A DNA stretch of 64,000 bases from Enterobacter ludwigii (GCA_023023105.1 CP083824.1:2728001-2792000), one strand, 5' to 3'; positions 45,309 to 56,667 are shown, counted from the first letter of the stretch. Notes: generated from the sequence alone by a model not told the origin. Translations and numbers: made by a program.

Positions 45309-45881
45309 CTAATAGGTGACGCTGACGTTAATCGTGTCGGTGTAGGTTCCCGGGACGACCGTCACGCTGTTACCACCGCCGGTAATACGCCCGTAGAGGG
45401 TGTAGCTATCCACGCCTCCGGCCGTAGAGGCGATCGGCAACGCGGCGTTATTGGCAATCACGGTGTTAAACCCGCTGTCGCTGTACAGGCTATAAGCCAC
45501 GCCCTGTGCCGCGTTGGCTGTATTAACCAGATAGCGTTCAGGCGTACCCGGCGAACCGACAACGGAGCCGGGCGCGGTGGAGTGGGTATTACCGGTGATC
45601 GCGACCGTATAGCTTGCGGTCGTACATTGAATGGTGAAGGTGTTTCCGCCGCTGGCGCCGCTCAACTGCGTCGTAAGAGTGGAAAAGGTAGCCGGATGGG
45701 TACCGAAATCGAGCGTACCGAAGTTAATGCCACTTTGCGCGGGCGATCCGTTTATCAAACAACCGTTTGTCAGCGTCAGCGTCGCGCCGATGGTGCCGCT
45801 GCTGGTAACGGCCAGCGCCTGATGGGCCGTTGTTGCAGTCAGTAAGCTGCCTGCGCAGATCAACAGGAGTTTTCTTTTCAT
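45309..45881 (-). CDS. Csu-type major pilin candidate (spore coat U domain)
   Basis: A 190-residue exported protein with a clear signal peptide (MKRKLLLICAGSLLTATTAHQALA) and one SCPU domain containing NFGTLDFGTHPA, two cysteines (TNGCLING, IQCTTA) and a C-terminal strand ending DTINVSVTY. As the first gene of the operon, with a strong ribosome site (GGAGGG), it is the best candidate for the main rod subunit, like CsuA/B. The composition is rich in Thr, Ser, Gly and Ala, as usual for these pilins. It reads away from the divergent symporter. Confidence 0.78.
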   Translation of the reverse strand: MKRKLLLICAGSLLTATTAHQALAVTSSGTIGATLTLTNGCLINGSPAQSGINFGTLDFGTHPATFSTLTTQLSGASGGNTFTIQCTTASYTVAITGNTHSTAPGSVVGSPGTPERYLVNTANAAQGVAYSLYSDSGFNTVIANNAALPIASTAGGVDSYTLYGRITGGGNSVTVVPGTYTDTINVSVTY

Positions 45882-46310
45882 TTACACCCTCCAGAAGACG
45901 TCTCCGTTCCCTTGCCGCATTTTATTTTTGTCGTTCAAGATGTTAGCCCCGCTTAAGGTTCCTTTGAGGGGGGTTATTGAGAATTTAGTTTATGGATATC
46001 GCTTCTACCACCTGCCCCATGACGCATAAGCCGAATGTCTTATTGACGAGGTATTTCTATAAATAACAGTCAGTTGAACTCTAAAAAACAGAGATTTTAT
46101 TTTATCCACAGAGAATATATCCGCAATAATGTGATATTGATCACAATATATCGTCAGTGAATTAACAACAAAATTAATAAAACTTAAAAAGGAGTTGTAT
46201 CCCCCTACACTTTGCGTCAATTTATGTGCCGAATAATTTCCCGCGTCGTAATAAAAAATTTATATGTATCGACTCGGGCTACATCTAAAGCGCATAGAGG
46301 GTCTTTTTTC
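45882..46310. other. Divergent intergenic region, pilus operon / symporter
   Basis: A 429-base region without a convincing gene, AT-rich between about 46040 and 46190. It contains a CRP-type site at 46127-46148 and must hold the promoters of the pilus operon (minus) and the symporter (plus). The symporter frame is open up to a TTG at 46212, but that part looks like leader sequence. Confidence 0.7.
46127..46148. promoter_or_regulatory. CRP-type site between pilus operon and symporter
   Basis: The core TGTGATATTGATCACA has both CRP half sites complete (TGTGA-N6-TCACA, 46130-46145). Its centre is about 173 bases before the symporter start and 256 bases before the first pilin gene. Cyclic-AMP control of the dicarboxylate/amino-acid symporter is the simplest reading; effects on the pilus operon are possible. 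Confidence 0.75.
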
Positions 46311-47570
46311 GTGGCAAGTGCAAACAAACTCACACTCTTCATCGTGATTTTCATGCTGGCGGGTATTCTTTCAGGGGCAGCAATTCATGAGTACGCATCT
46401 GCGGATGCTATTAAAGCCTGGTCGGATAATATTACCCTTCTGACCGATATCTTCCTTCGCCTGATCAAAATGGTGATTGCACCTTTGGTCTTCAGCACGT
46501 TAACCGTCGGCATCATGAAACTGGGTGAAACCTCCACCATTGGCCGCGTTGGCGGCAAAGCGATGGTGTGGTTTATCAGCTCATCCGTGCTGTCTATTCT
46601 GGTGGGGCTGTTTATCGTCACGCTCGAGCATCCGGGAAGCGGTCTGAACCTGACGATCCCAACCGAGGCCGTCGATACCGGTCTGGCCGTTGGGGGCATG
46701 ACGCTGAAAGCCTTCCTGTCTCACACCATTCCAACCAGTATCGCAGGGGCGATGTCGAACAATGAGATCCTGCAGATTGTGGTGTTCTCGATGTTCTTCG
46801 GCATCGGCGGCGCGTCGCTGGGACAGAAATTCAACGCGCCACTGGTTGCCGCGCTGGATGTGGTTTCCCATATCATGCTGAAGGTGACGGGTTACGTGAT
46901 GTACGTTGCGCCACTGGCCATTTTCGCGGCGATTTCATCCGTTATTGCCACTCAGGGTCTGGGCATTCTGTTGAACTACGCCTCCTTTATTGGTGGCTAC
47001 TATGTTGCCATTCTTCTCACCTGCATGGTGCTGCTGGCCGTGGGTTACATGGTGCTGAAAAAAGAGGTGTTTCGCTTGGTCAGTATGCTGAAAGACCCGG
47101 TACTGGTAGCGTTTACCACCAGCAGCTCTGAAGCGGCCTATCCAAAAACGCTGGAACAGCTGGAGCGTTTTGGCTGCTCGCGCAACATTGCCTCTTTCGT
47201 TCTGCCGATTGGCTACTCCTTCAACCTGGTGGGTTCGATGGTGTACTGCTCTTTCGCCTCGATGTTTATCGCCCAGGCGTACAACATTCACCTGAGCTTC
47301 TCTGAAGTGACGGTATTGATGCTGACCCTGATGCTCGCCTCAAAAGGCATTGCAGGCGTACCACGTTCATCGCTGGTCGTTCTGGCGGCGACTATTCCAA
47401 GCTTCAATATTCCGGTGGCCGGTATTCTGCTGCTGATGGGAATTGATCACTTCCTGGATATGGGACGTTCTGCGATTAACGTTCTGGGGAATGGTATCGC
47501 GACCGCGATGCTGTCGCAGAATGAAGGTGCGCGGGAAGCGGAAGCTGAGCTGGTGGAGCAGGAAGCATAA
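46311..47570 (+). CDS. Dicarboxylate/amino acid:cation symporter (DAACS family)
   Basis: A 419-residue SLC1-type transporter with about eight membrane helices and two re-entrant loops. The first hairpin carries FTTSSSEAAYP (about 265-275), and helix 8 has DHFLDMGRSAINVLGNG, matching the substrate- and cation-binding helix of GltPh and DctA. In helix 7 the usual NMDGT-type motif reads NLVGS, so the cation-binding aspartate is replaced by valine. Substrate may be glutamate, aspartate or a C4-dicarboxylate; it is not a clear DctA or GltP orthologue. GTG at 46311 is chosen with AGAGGGT upstream. A REP pair follows. Confidence 0.82.
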   Translation: MASANKLTLFIVIFMLAGILSGAAIHEYASADAIKAWSDNITLLTDIFLRLIKMVIAPLVFSTLTVGIMKLGETSTIGRVGGKAMVWFISSSVLSILVGLFIVTLEHPGSGLNLTIPTEAVDTGLAVGGMTLKAFLSHTIPTSIAGAMSNNEILQIVVFSMFFGIGGASLGQKFNAPLVAALDVVSHIMLKVTGYVMYVAPLAIFAAISSVIATQGLGILLNYASFIGGYYVAILLTCMVLLAVGYMVLKKEVFRLVSMLKDPVLVAFTTSSSEAAYPKTLEQLERFGCSRNIASFVLPIGYSFNLVGSMVYCSFASMFIAQAYNIHLSFSEVTVLMLTLMLASKGIAGVPRSSLVVLAATIPSFNIPVAGILLLMGIDHFLDMGRSAINVLGNGIATAMLSQNEGAREAEAELVEQEA

Positions 47571-47582
47571 GGGTATGAAAAA

Positions 47583-47660
47583 GCCGGGTGGCGGCTTCGC
47601 CTTACCCGGCCCACTAATGGCTCGAACACGTAGGCCGGGTAAGCGTCAGTGCTACCCGGC
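47583..47660. repeat. Pair of REP-like palindromes (BIME)
   Basis: Two inverted REP-like units: GCCGGGTGGCGGCTTCGCC...ACCCGGC at 47583-47610 and GTAGGCCGGGTAAGCG...CTACCCGGC at 47630-47660, in opposite orientation. They resemble the E. coli REP consensus and lie between convergent genes (symporter and cheW), the usual REP location. The stems may also end or protect both transcripts. Confidence 0.85.
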
Positions 47661-47666
47661 TTTGTT

Positions 47667-48170
47667 TTACGCTACATGACTCGCCGCGATATCCAGCAGT
47701 GCCATCTCATCGCTGTTCAGCAGCTTCTCAATATTCACCAGAATCAGCATACGCTCGCCGAGCGCGCCCAGACCGGTCAGGTATTCCGTCGACAATGTGA
47801 CGGCAAATTCCGGTGCAGGACGGATTTGGTCAGAGGTCAGGGAAAGCACATCAGACACGCCATCCACCACGATGCCCACTACGCGCTGCCCCAGGTTCAG
47901 AACAATCACCACGGTGTTGTCGTTGTAGTCAACGTCGCCCTGGCTGAACTTCACGCGCAGGTCAACGATTGGCACAATCACACCACGCAGGTTGGTGACA
48001 CCTTTAATAAAAGCAGGCGTGTTAGCGATGCGGGTAACCTGGTCGTAACCACGGATTTCCTGCACTTTCAGAATGTCGATACCGTACTCTTCGTCACCTA
48101 AAGTGAAAACCAGGAATTCCTGCCCTGATGGCTCGCCCGCCAGTTTCGTTACATTACTCATACCGGTCAT
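47667..48170 (-). CDS. cheW: Chemotaxis coupling protein CheW
   Basis: A 167-residue SH3-like adaptor, the E. coli length. It links receptors to the CheA kinase in the chemoreceptor array. Conserved segments include [25 protein letters not shown] and [19 protein letters not shown]. It is the last gene of motA-motB-cheA-cheW here: its stop is followed by REP repeats rather than tar, because the pilus and symporter genes intervene. Confidence 0.97.
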   Translation of the reverse strand: MTGMSNVTKLAGEPSGQEFLVFTLGDEEYGIDILKVQEIRGYDQVTRIANTPAFIKGVTNLRGVIVPIVDLRVKFSQGDVDYNDNTVVIVLNLGQRVVGIVVDGVSDVLSLTSDQIRPAPEFAVTLSTEYLTGLGALGERMLILVNIEKLLNSDEMALLDIAASHVA

Positions 48171-48189
48171 GTTATTACCTTCTACTTAA

Positions 48190-50220
48190 TCAGGCGGCTG
48201 TGTACGCCACACGTTGTTCACGATTTAATCCCTGAAGCGCCGATACGTCGACGATCAGCGCCACGCTACCATCACCCAGAATGGTCGCGGCAGAAATACC
48301 TGGTACCTTGCGGTAGTTGCTTTCGAGGTTTTTCACCACCACCTGGTGCTGACCAATCAGCTGATCAACCAGCAGCGCGTAGCGACGGCCCGCACTTTGC
48401 AGGATCACAACGATACCCTGCGTGGCCTCTGTCTTCGCCCCGTCCACTTCAAACACTTTCCACAGTTCCACCAGCGGCAGATACTCACCGCGCACTTCGA
48501 GAACACGCTCGCCACCCGCCAGCGGATGCAGATCTTCCTCACGCGGCTGCAGCGATTCCATCACGGCGTTCAGCGGCAGAATAAAGACTTCGTCTGCCAC
48601 TTTGACTGACATACCGTCCAGAATTGCCAGCGTCAGCGGCAGCAGGATGCGAATGGTGGTGCCAGAGCCCTGCTTAGACTGGATCTCAACGTGACCGCCC
48701 ATCTCCTGGATGTTACGTTTCACCACGTCCATGCCCACACCGCGCCCGGACACGTCGGTCACTTGTTCCGCAGTCGAGAAGCCTGGCGCAAAGATCAACA
48801 TGCCCACTTCTTCGTCGGTCATGTTTTCATTGACCGCCATCCCCTGCGAAATCGCTTTTGCCAGGATGCGTTCACGGTTAAGGCCCGCACCGTCATCGGT
48901 CACTTCGATGCAGATGTTCCCACCCTGGTGTTCCGCAGAGAGGATCAGGTTGCCGACCGGAGATTTCCCGGCGGCAATGCGGTTTTCCGGCAGTTCGATA
49001 CCGTGGTCGAGGCTGTTACGCACCAGGTGTGTTAACGGGTCAATAATGCGCTCGATCAGGCTCTTATCCAGTTCGGTTGAGCTGCCCATCAGGGTCAGTT
49101 CAATCTGTTTATTCAGTTTGCTGGCAAGGTCGCGGACCAGACGCGGGAAGCGGCTGAAGACATATTCCATCGGCATCATTCGGATGGACATGACCGATTC
49201 CTGCAGATCGCGGGCATTACGCTGTAATTGCCCCATGCTGGTAATCAGATCGCCGTGCGTGACCGGGTCCAGTTCGTTTGAACGTTGTGCCAGCATTGAC
49301 TGAGTGATGACCAGTTCGCCCACCAGGTTAATCAGCTGGTCAACCTTCTCAACGGCAACACGGATGCTGGTGGACTCACTGGAACGCGCAGCCGGTTTTT
49401 CACCACGGCCTGGCGCCGCAGCCTCTTTTGGCACGGCTTTCAGCGCCGGAGCCGCAGGCACAACGGCCGGTGCAGTAGTCTGAGCAACAACAGCGACCTC
49501 TTCTGCTGGCGTTTCGACAACGGCCGTTTCGGTTTCGAAGGCAATCTGGTCGGCTTCAATGACGAAGCACAACACCGCCACGATATCGTCCTGGCCAATG
49601 CCGTCATCAAGCGTCGCAGCAAGACTGTCTTTGCCTTTTACCACATTGCTTAATGTCGCCAGATTACCCAGCTCTTCTTCCAGAAGGTTAACTTCATTCT
49701 CTTTCAGGCGTGACAGCACAACGCGCAATTTGCCCGCTTGTGCTTCGGCAGGGGCAGACTCCTGGGCGGCAACGGCATCGACAACGCTCAGTTTTGCGGC
49801 CGGAACAACGGCTGCGGCAACCTCACCTTTTGCTTCCAGCGCGAGCTGGCGCAGCGCATTGCAGATGTATTCAAAGCTGGCGGCATCAGGCTCTGCCGAG
49901 CTTTTATAGGCGTCGAGCTGTTCCTGCATAATATCTTTGGTTTCCAAAAACAGGTTGATAATATCGGTATTGAGCTGCATCTCACCGCGTCGTGCTTCAT
50001 CAAGCAGGTTTTCCATCAGATGGGTCGTTTCCTGCAGGATGGTAAATCCAAACGTTCCGGCTCCGCCTTTAATGGAGTGCGCCGCACGGAAGATGGCATT
50101 AAGCTGCTCAGAGTCTGGTGCTTCAGGCACCAAATCGAGCAAGTGTTGCTCCATATCGGCCAACAACTCGTCGGCTTCATCAAAGAATGTCTGGTAAAAA
50201 TCGCTAATATCCATGCTCAC
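48190..50220 (-). CDS. cheA: Chemotaxis histidine kinase CheA
   Basis: A 676-residue kinase, 22 residues longer than E. coli CheA. P1 has the phosphorylated His48 ([10 protein letters not shown]), P2 (about 164-230) binds CheY and CheB, P3 dimerises, P4 is the HATPase domain ([32 protein letters not shown]), and P5 couples to CheW. The extra length lies in the two linkers (about 133-163 and 230-280), which are rich in Ala, Val and Pro. Translation starts at GTG 50220. Met98 (ATG at 49929, with GGAAA upstream) keeps the internal start of the short form CheA-S. Confidence 0.96.
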   Translation of the reverse strand: MSMDISDFYQTFFDEADELLADMEQHLLDLVPEAPDSEQLNAIFRAAHSIKGGAGTFGFTILQETTHLMENLLDEARRGEMQLNTDIINLFLETKDIMQEQLDAYKSSAEPDAASFEYICNALRQLALEAKGEVAAAVVPAAKLSVVDAVAAQESAPAEAQAGKLRVVLSRLKENEVNLLEEELGNLATLSNVVKGKDSLAATLDDGIGQDDIVAVLCFVIEADQIAFETETAVVETPAEEVAVVAQTTAPAVVPAAPALKAVPKEAAAPGRGEKPAARSSESTSIRVAVEKVDQLINLVGELVITQSMLAQRSNELDPVTHGDLITSMGQLQRNARDLQESVMSIRMMPMEYVFSRFPRLVRDLASKLNKQIELTLMGSSTELDKSLIERIIDPLTHLVRNSLDHGIELPENRIAAGKSPVGNLILSAEHQGGNICIEVTDDGAGLNRERILAKAISQGMAVNENMTDEEVGMLIFAPGFSTAEQVTDVSGRGVGMDVVKRNIQEMGGHVEIQSKQGSGTTIRILLPLTLAILDGMSVKVADEVFILPLNAVMESLQPREEDLHPLAGGERVLEVRGEYLPLVELWKVFEVDGAKTEATQGIVVILQSAGRRYALLVDQLIGQHQVVVKNLESNYRKVPGISAATILGDGSVALIVDVSALQGLNREQRVAYTAA

Positions 50221-50224
50221 GCTA

Positions 50225-51154
50225 TCACCTCGGATTGGCTGGTGGCGATGTTGGAACGGCAGCCGAAGGAACGGCCCCAGGCTGTTTTAAATCGTCCAGT
50301 GACTCATTCTGACTTTCGGCGTTTTCATGCAGGATGGCCTGCTCCGCCTGCTGGTTCAGCACTAAAAGACTGATACGACGGTTGATGGCGTCATCCGGCC
50401 CGCGGTCAGAGACACGCATGGTTGCTGCCATGCCGACCACGCGCAGTACCTTGCCATCATCAAGCCCACCGGCCACCAGCTCGCGACGCGAGGCGTTGGC
50501 ACGATCGGCAGAAAGCTCCCAGTTGCTGTATCCCTTCTCCCCACTGGCGTACGGGAAACCGTCCGTGTGTCCTGACAGGCTGATTCGGTTAGGAATGCCG
50601 TTCAGCACCGGCGCAATAGCACGCAAAATATCGCGCATGTACGGCTCAACTTCCGCACTCCCGGTCTTAAACATTGGGCGGTTCTGGCTATCAATAATCT
50701 GGATACGTAACCCTTCCTGTACCAGATCGATTTTCAGATGCGGACGCAGCGCGCGCAGTTTTGGATCTGCTTCAATCAGCTGATCGAGATCGCCACGCAG
50801 TTTCTTCAGACGCGCCTGCTCCATCTTTCTTTTCAGCTCGTCGATGTTCGGCTCTTTTTTCACCTCACCCTTCTGCTGGGTGTAATCATCGCCACCGCCC
50901 GGGATTGGGCTGTCGCTGTTAGAGATGCGCGGCCCACCGGCCACCGCCGTCGCCAGCGGCGTTCGGAAATATTCCGCAATCTGGATCAGTTCTTTCGGGC
51001 TGGAGATGGAGATCAGCCACATCACCAGAAAGAACGCCATCATTGCAGTCATAAAATCGGCGTACGCAATTTTCCACGAGCCGTGTGCGCCATGCCCGCC
51101 GCCCTTATGCTTGCGTTTTTTTACGATGACGATCGGATGGGACTGGTTTTTCAT
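50225..51154 (-). CDS. motB: Flagellar motor stator protein MotB
   Basis: A 309-residue stator subunit, one residue longer than E. coli MotB. The single membrane helix carries the proton-binding aspartate Asp33 ([19 protein letters not shown]), followed by the plug region and an OmpA-type peptidoglycan-binding domain (about 150-270, with [11 protein letters not shown] and NRRISLLVL). It anchors the stator to the wall. Its start overlaps the motA stop by four bases, and cheA starts four bases after its stop. Confidence 0.96.
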   Translation of the reverse strand: MKNQSHPIVIVKKRKHKGGGHGAHGSWKIAYADFMTAMMAFFLVMWLISISSPKELIQIAEYFRTPLATAVAGGPRISNSDSPIPGGGDDYTQQKGEVKKEPNIDELKRKMEQARLKKLRGDLDQLIEADPKLRALRPHLKIDLVQEGLRIQIIDSQNRPMFKTGSAEVEPYMRDILRAIAPVLNGIPNRISLSGHTDGFPYASGEKGYSNWELSADRANASRRELVAGGLDDGKVLRVVGMAATMRVSDRGPDDAINRRISLLVLNQQAEQAILHENAESQNESLDDLKQPGAVPSAAVPTSPPANPR

Positions 51155-52038
51155 GCGTCCTCAGTTGTCGTCTGTTGGTTTGGGTTTTTCACCGCACGCA
51201 CGTGTTCTTCAAGTTCGATAAACGACGGACGCTCGCTGGAGTAAAGCGTTTTACGGCCAAACTCAACCGCGATCGGTGGCGCATAACCGTTGAGGTTAGA
51301 GAGCAGCGTGATCTTCACGCACTGCATCATTTTAGTCGTTTCCGCGCTCTTCTGGCGCAGAACGCTTGCCAGCGGAGAGATGAAGCCATACGCCAGCAAA
51401 ATACCGAGGAAGGTGCCCACCATAGCATGGGCGATCAGTGCGCCCAGCTCAGCGGCAGGACGATCCGCCGAGGCCAGGGCGTGAACAACCCCCATGACAG
51501 CGGCAACGATACCGAACGCAGGAAGGGAATCGCCCACCAGCGCCAGGCTGTTGGCCGGCACTTCGGATTCACTTTCGTGGGTTTCGATCTCTTCGTCCAT
51601 CAGCGCTTCAATTTCGAAGGTGTTCATATTGCCGCTGATGATGAGTCGCAGGTAGTCGACGATGAAATCCAGCATCATGGCGTCGGCAAGAATGCGCGGA
51701 TAGCTGGCAAAAATTTCACTCTCTTTCGGGTTTTCGATATCGCGTTCAAGAGAGAACATCCCCTGTTGACGTGACTTCGCCATCAGGCGATAGAGCAGCG
51801 CCAGCAGGTCCATATACATGCTTTTGGTGTATTTCGAGCGACGGAACAGCAATGGAATCGCTTTCAGCGTGCCCTTGATCGATTTACCGTTGTTACCAAC
51901 GATAAAAGCCCCTACCCCTGCGCCGCCGATGATAATAAGTTCAGCCGGTTGATAGAGTGCTCCAAGGTGCCCGCCGGTCATCATGTAACCGCCGAAAACT
52001 GTACCGAGAACTACCAGGTAACCTAATAAGATAAGCAC
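51151..52038 (-). CDS. motA: Flagellar motor stator protein MotA
   Basis: A 295-residue protein, the E. coli length, with four membrane helices (about 2-20, 34-50, 170-190 and 201-222). The cytoplasmic loop (about 51-168) contains the charged residues that act on FliG, near [14 protein letters not shown]. With MotB it forms the proton-driven stator. Translation starts at GTG 52038, as in E. coli. The upstream gap holds the flhDC terminator; a class III promoter should lie here, but no clear sigma-28 match was found by eye. Confidence 0.96.
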   Translation of the reverse strand: MLILLGYLVVLGTVFGGYMMTGGHLGALYQPAELIIIGGAGVGAFIVGNNGKSIKGTLKAIPLLFRRSKYTKSMYMDLLALLYRLMAKSRQQGMFSLERDIENPKESEIFASYPRILADAMMLDFIVDYLRLIISGNMNTFEIEALMDEEIETHESESEVPANSLALVGDSLPAFGIVAAVMGVVHALASADRPAAELGALIAHAMVGTFLGILLAYGFISPLASVLRQKSAETTKMMQCVKITLLSNLNGYAPPIAVEFGRKTLYSSERPSFIELEEHVRAVKNPNQQTTTEDA

Positions 52039-52105
52039 GACATCATCCTTCCGCTAGTGACTATGGCAAGGACGTTCAGTTCGCAGCGTTTACCGTTTGC
52101 GGGGT

Positions 52106-52138
52106 AAAAAAAAGCAGCGGTAATTGCTTACCGCTGCT
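52106..52138 (-). terminator. Terminator downstream of flhDC
   Basis: An 11-bp stem (AGCAGCGGTAA at 52113-52123 with TTACCGCTGCT at 52128-52138) followed on the minus strand by eight T residues (52106-52113). It lies 23 bases past the flhC stop and separates flhDC from motAB-cheAW. Confidence 0.93.
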
Positions 52139-52161
52139 GGAATCTTGCCCACACGTTCGGG

Positions 52162-52740
52162 TTAAACAGCTTGTTCGATCTGTTCATCCAGCAGTTGTGG
52201 AATAATATCGGCAGCATCCCGGGAAAGTTTACGTCTTTTTACTGCACGGGATGGAGGCTGACATAAACTACAGGCGAAGCTGCCTGCAGGCTGATGAGCA
52301 TGGGTAATAAAATTGCCATCGCAGCAATTGCAGCGCGACAGTTCAAGCATTCCGCTTTCAACAAAACGCACCAGCGTCCATGCGCGGGTCAGCGCCAGCA
52401 GTGGACCATCTTCCTGCTGTGGGCATTGTTCAAGGTAAAGTTTGTACGCTTTGATCACAGCGTCAACGCCGCTACACAAACCGGTTTTGAGAAGATACTG
52501 CCAGGCGTTACAGAACATGGATGCGTGGATGTTCTGCTCCCACGTCATAAACCAGTCGGTAGAAAACGGCAGCATGCCTTTCGGCGGGGGACTACCACGT
52601 AACTCTTTGTACAGTTTGATGAGACGACCACGGCTCAACTGAGTCTCGCTTTCCAGCATTTGTAAACGAGCACCCAGTGTAATCAGCTCCATGGCCAACT
52701 GTATGTCACGCGCTTCCTGAACAATGCTTTTTTCGCTCAT
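52162..52740 (-). CDS. flhC: Flagellar master regulator subunit FlhC
   Basis: A 192-residue protein, the E. coli length. It joins FlhD in an FlhD4C2 complex that activates the class II flagellar promoters. The zinc site near the C terminus is kept as CNCC (about 137-140) and FACSLC (about 155-160), followed by the basic segment [12 protein letters not shown]. It begins two bases after the flhD stop, so translation is coupled. Confidence 0.97.
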   Translation of the reverse strand: MSEKSIVQEARDIQLAMELITLGARLQMLESETQLSRGRLIKLYKELRGSPPPKGMLPFSTDWFMTWEQNIHASMFCNAWQYLLKTGLCSGVDAVIKAYKLYLEQCPQQEDGPLLALTRAWTLVRFVESGMLELSRCNCCDGNFITHAHQPAGSFACSLCQPPSRAVKRRKLSRDAADIIPQLLDEQIEQAV

Positions 52741-52742
52741 TG

Positions 52743-53093
52743 CTAGGCCCTTTTCTTACGGGCTGCGTCATCAGGCTGGCTGATTTCGTTAAGCAAGCGA
52801 GTGGAGAGAAGTATACCGGTATGGATCTGTTGAAGATCGTCAACACGGGATTCCTGCGTCAGACGCGTTATTGTCTGTGAATCATCGAAACGGAACTGAC
52901 AAACCAGCTGATTCGTTTCGGCCAGTTTAACCATCTGAGGGAGGGTTAAACCCCCCAGCATGGTTGCCATTTCTTCGTTAATACCCAGACGAAACATCGC
53001 GGACGCCTTGTCCTGACTAATCAAACGCTGCGCGAGCAGTAAATACGACAAATTGATGTCATAGATATGTTTTAGCAACTCGGATGTATGCAT
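52743..53093 (-). CDS. flhD: Flagellar master regulator subunit FlhD
   Basis: A 116-residue protein, the E. coli length ([20 protein letters not shown] to ARKKRA). It is all-helical, with a helix-turn-helix in the C-terminal half and a conserved cysteine in NQLVCQF that makes the disulfide between FlhD subunits. The ATG at 53093 is preceded by GGGA; a second ATG at 53102 (MGTMHTS) gives a 119-residue form and cannot be excluded. The frame stays open upstream through the long leader, which is not coding. Confidence 0.95.
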   Translation of the reverse strand: MHTSELLKHIYDINLSYLLLAQRLISQDKASAMFRLGINEEMATMLGGLTLPQMVKLAETNQLVCQFRFDDSQTITRLTQESRVDDLQQIHTGILLSTRLLNEISQPDDAARKKRA

Positions 53094-53287
53094 TGTTCCC
53101 ATCCCGAATAACCAACTATTATTTTTATGCGGAAAGACCGCACCCCGTGATGTCGCCGGGAAATCACCCGGTATAAAAAAGAAAAGGCCAAATGCATAGT
53201 TGAATTTAGGTTTGTATTCAGTTGATACACGCAAGAGAAGAAACGCCGTTGCGCCTCTTACATCTTTTATCATTTCTTACAAATAAC

Positions 53288-53302
53288 TAAGATTTTTCCT
53301 AA
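53288..53302 (-). promoter_or_regulatory. RcsAB box in the flhDC leader
   Basis: On the minus strand the sequence is TTAGGAAAAATCTTA. It matches the RcsAB box (TAGGAATATTCTTA in this orientation) at most positions and lies just downstream of the inferred start site, as described for flhDC in E. coli. It would let the Rcs envelope-stress and capsule system repress motility. Confidence 0.75.
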
Positions 53303-53312
53303 TTCGACGCAA

Positions 53313-53341
53313 ACTCTACTCGTCAGATTTGATACATACAA
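53313..53341 (-). promoter_or_regulatory. Putative flhDC promoter
   Basis: On the minus strand TTGTAT (53341-53336) and TAGAGT (53318-53313) are separated by 17 bases, placing +1 near 53305, about 212 bases before flhD. That puts the CRP site near -70 and the RcsAB box at about +4, the same geometry as described in E. coli. A second pair (TTGCGT, 53312-53307, and TAGTTA, 53289-53284) is possible. Confidence 0.55.
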
Positions 53342-53364
53342 TGCAGCCTTCCTCAAATTTAAAA

Positions 53365-53386
53365 AAATGTGATCCACGTCACATAA
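53365..53386 (-). promoter_or_regulatory. CRP site upstream of flhDC
   Basis: The core TGTGATCCACGTCACA (53368-53383) has both CRP half sites complete, with A/T flanks. Its centre is about 282 bases before the flhD start and about 70 bases upstream of the inferred start site. Cyclic-AMP/CRP activation of flhDC is well known in enterobacteria. Confidence 0.9.
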
Positions 53387-53888
53387 TTTAAGTGAATATC
53401 ACCCATAAATCCATCAGCATGACTTGTAATTTGCTCAAAAAGCGAGCAATCAGTCCTGTTTTGTATTCTTAAATGCCGAATACTCATGCAGAAGGGTGAA
53501 CATAACTGGCATTTAACGTGCTTTGCCTGTCATTCCCGGTGTCTGCAATCGTTCACATCCCGAGAATGTCCTGGATACATTTTTCTTACCTCGAAAAAAC
53601 ATATACTTATGCGTAACGCTCAAAAAAAATGTTTCAGTATGTGATCATTCGAATTGTGTTTATAACGCGTTAAAATGATTTAATAGTGGAAGAGTAAAAT
53701 TGTGTGATTTACGTTAAGTTGTTAATTTTTTTCATTTAGGCGTATTTTTCAGTTATTCTTCTTATAAGAATAATTAATGAATAATTATGATAAGCTTCAC
53801 ACTAATGTCGTATTCAACTCTTGCAGAACCAGGGGATTCGCGGTAAAGGTGGGTAGACGCAGTCTGTCAGACATCTAAGGAGTGCACC

Positions 53889-54317
53889 ATGAGTTACTCC
53901 CATCTTCTTGTTTCTGTTGCTGTTTCACCCGAAAGCCATCAGCTTGTCGCCCGGGCAGTTTCCATTGCCAGGCCCCATAATGCCCGCATCAGCCTCATCA
54001 CTCTCGCGGCCGAACCCGAAATGTATAACCAGCTGGCAGCCCCTATGCTTGAAGATATTCGGGAGGTACTTCAGGAAGAAACACAGCAATTTCTGCGGGA
54101 ACTGGCTGAAAAGGCACAATATCCTGTTTATGAGACCGTTATTGCAACGGGAGAACTTAATGCACATATTCTTGACATGTGTCGTAAACAGAATATTGAT
54201 TTAGTGATATGCGGGAACCACAACCATAGCTTTTTATCGCGCGCGGCATGTGCGGCGAAATCTATTGTTGCTTCAAGTCAGGTCGATGTGCTGTTAGTAC
54301 CTCTTGGGGGAGATTAA
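53889..54317 (+). CDS. uspC: Universal stress protein C
   Basis: A 142-residue UspA-family protein, the E. coli UspC length, with the same start (MSYSHLLVSVAVSPESHQL) and end (VDVLLVPLGGD). It has a single Usp alpha/beta domain; the C-terminal segment LVICGNHNHSFLSRAACAAKSIVASS corresponds to the nucleotide-binding loop region, though the canonical G-2x-G-9x-G pattern is altered. UspC is linked to stress survival and motility/adhesion balance and scaffolds KdpD/E signalling in E. coli. AAGGAG precedes the start. Confidence 0.93.
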   Translation: MSYSHLLVSVAVSPESHQLVARAVSIARPHNARISLITLAAEPEMYNQLAAPMLEDIREVLQEETQQFLRELAEKAQYPVYETVIATGELNAHILDMCRKQNIDLVICGNHNHSFLSRAACAAKSIVASSQVDVLLVPLGGD

Positions 54318-54332
54318 TCCCCCAGTAGAAAA

Positions 54333-56667
<2,335 letters not shown>

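Larger units (their letters stand above)
53094..53888. other. Long divergent regulatory region of flhDC and uspC
   Basis: A 795-base region without a supported gene. The flhD-proximal part holds the leader, RcsAB box, promoter and CRP site. The remaining 500 bases (53388-53888) are AT-rich and hold the upstream regulatory region that in E. coli binds several regulators, plus the uspC promoter. A perfect 8-base inverted repeat lies at 53753-53773. No insertion sequence is present. Confidence 0.75.

Noticed and set aside
46212..46310. A TTG start giving the symporter 33 more residues
   Set aside because: The extra segment is not part of the transporter family, and a GTG with a good ribosome site lies at 46311.
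52039..52105. A sigma-28 promoter for motA
   Set aside because: TAAACGCT resembles the -35 element, but no GCCGATAA-like sequence follows at 11 bases.
54305..54324. A GGGGG/CCCCC hairpin at the end of uspC as terminator
   Set aside because: Short stem overlapping the stop codon with no T run on either strand; too weak to list as a terminator.
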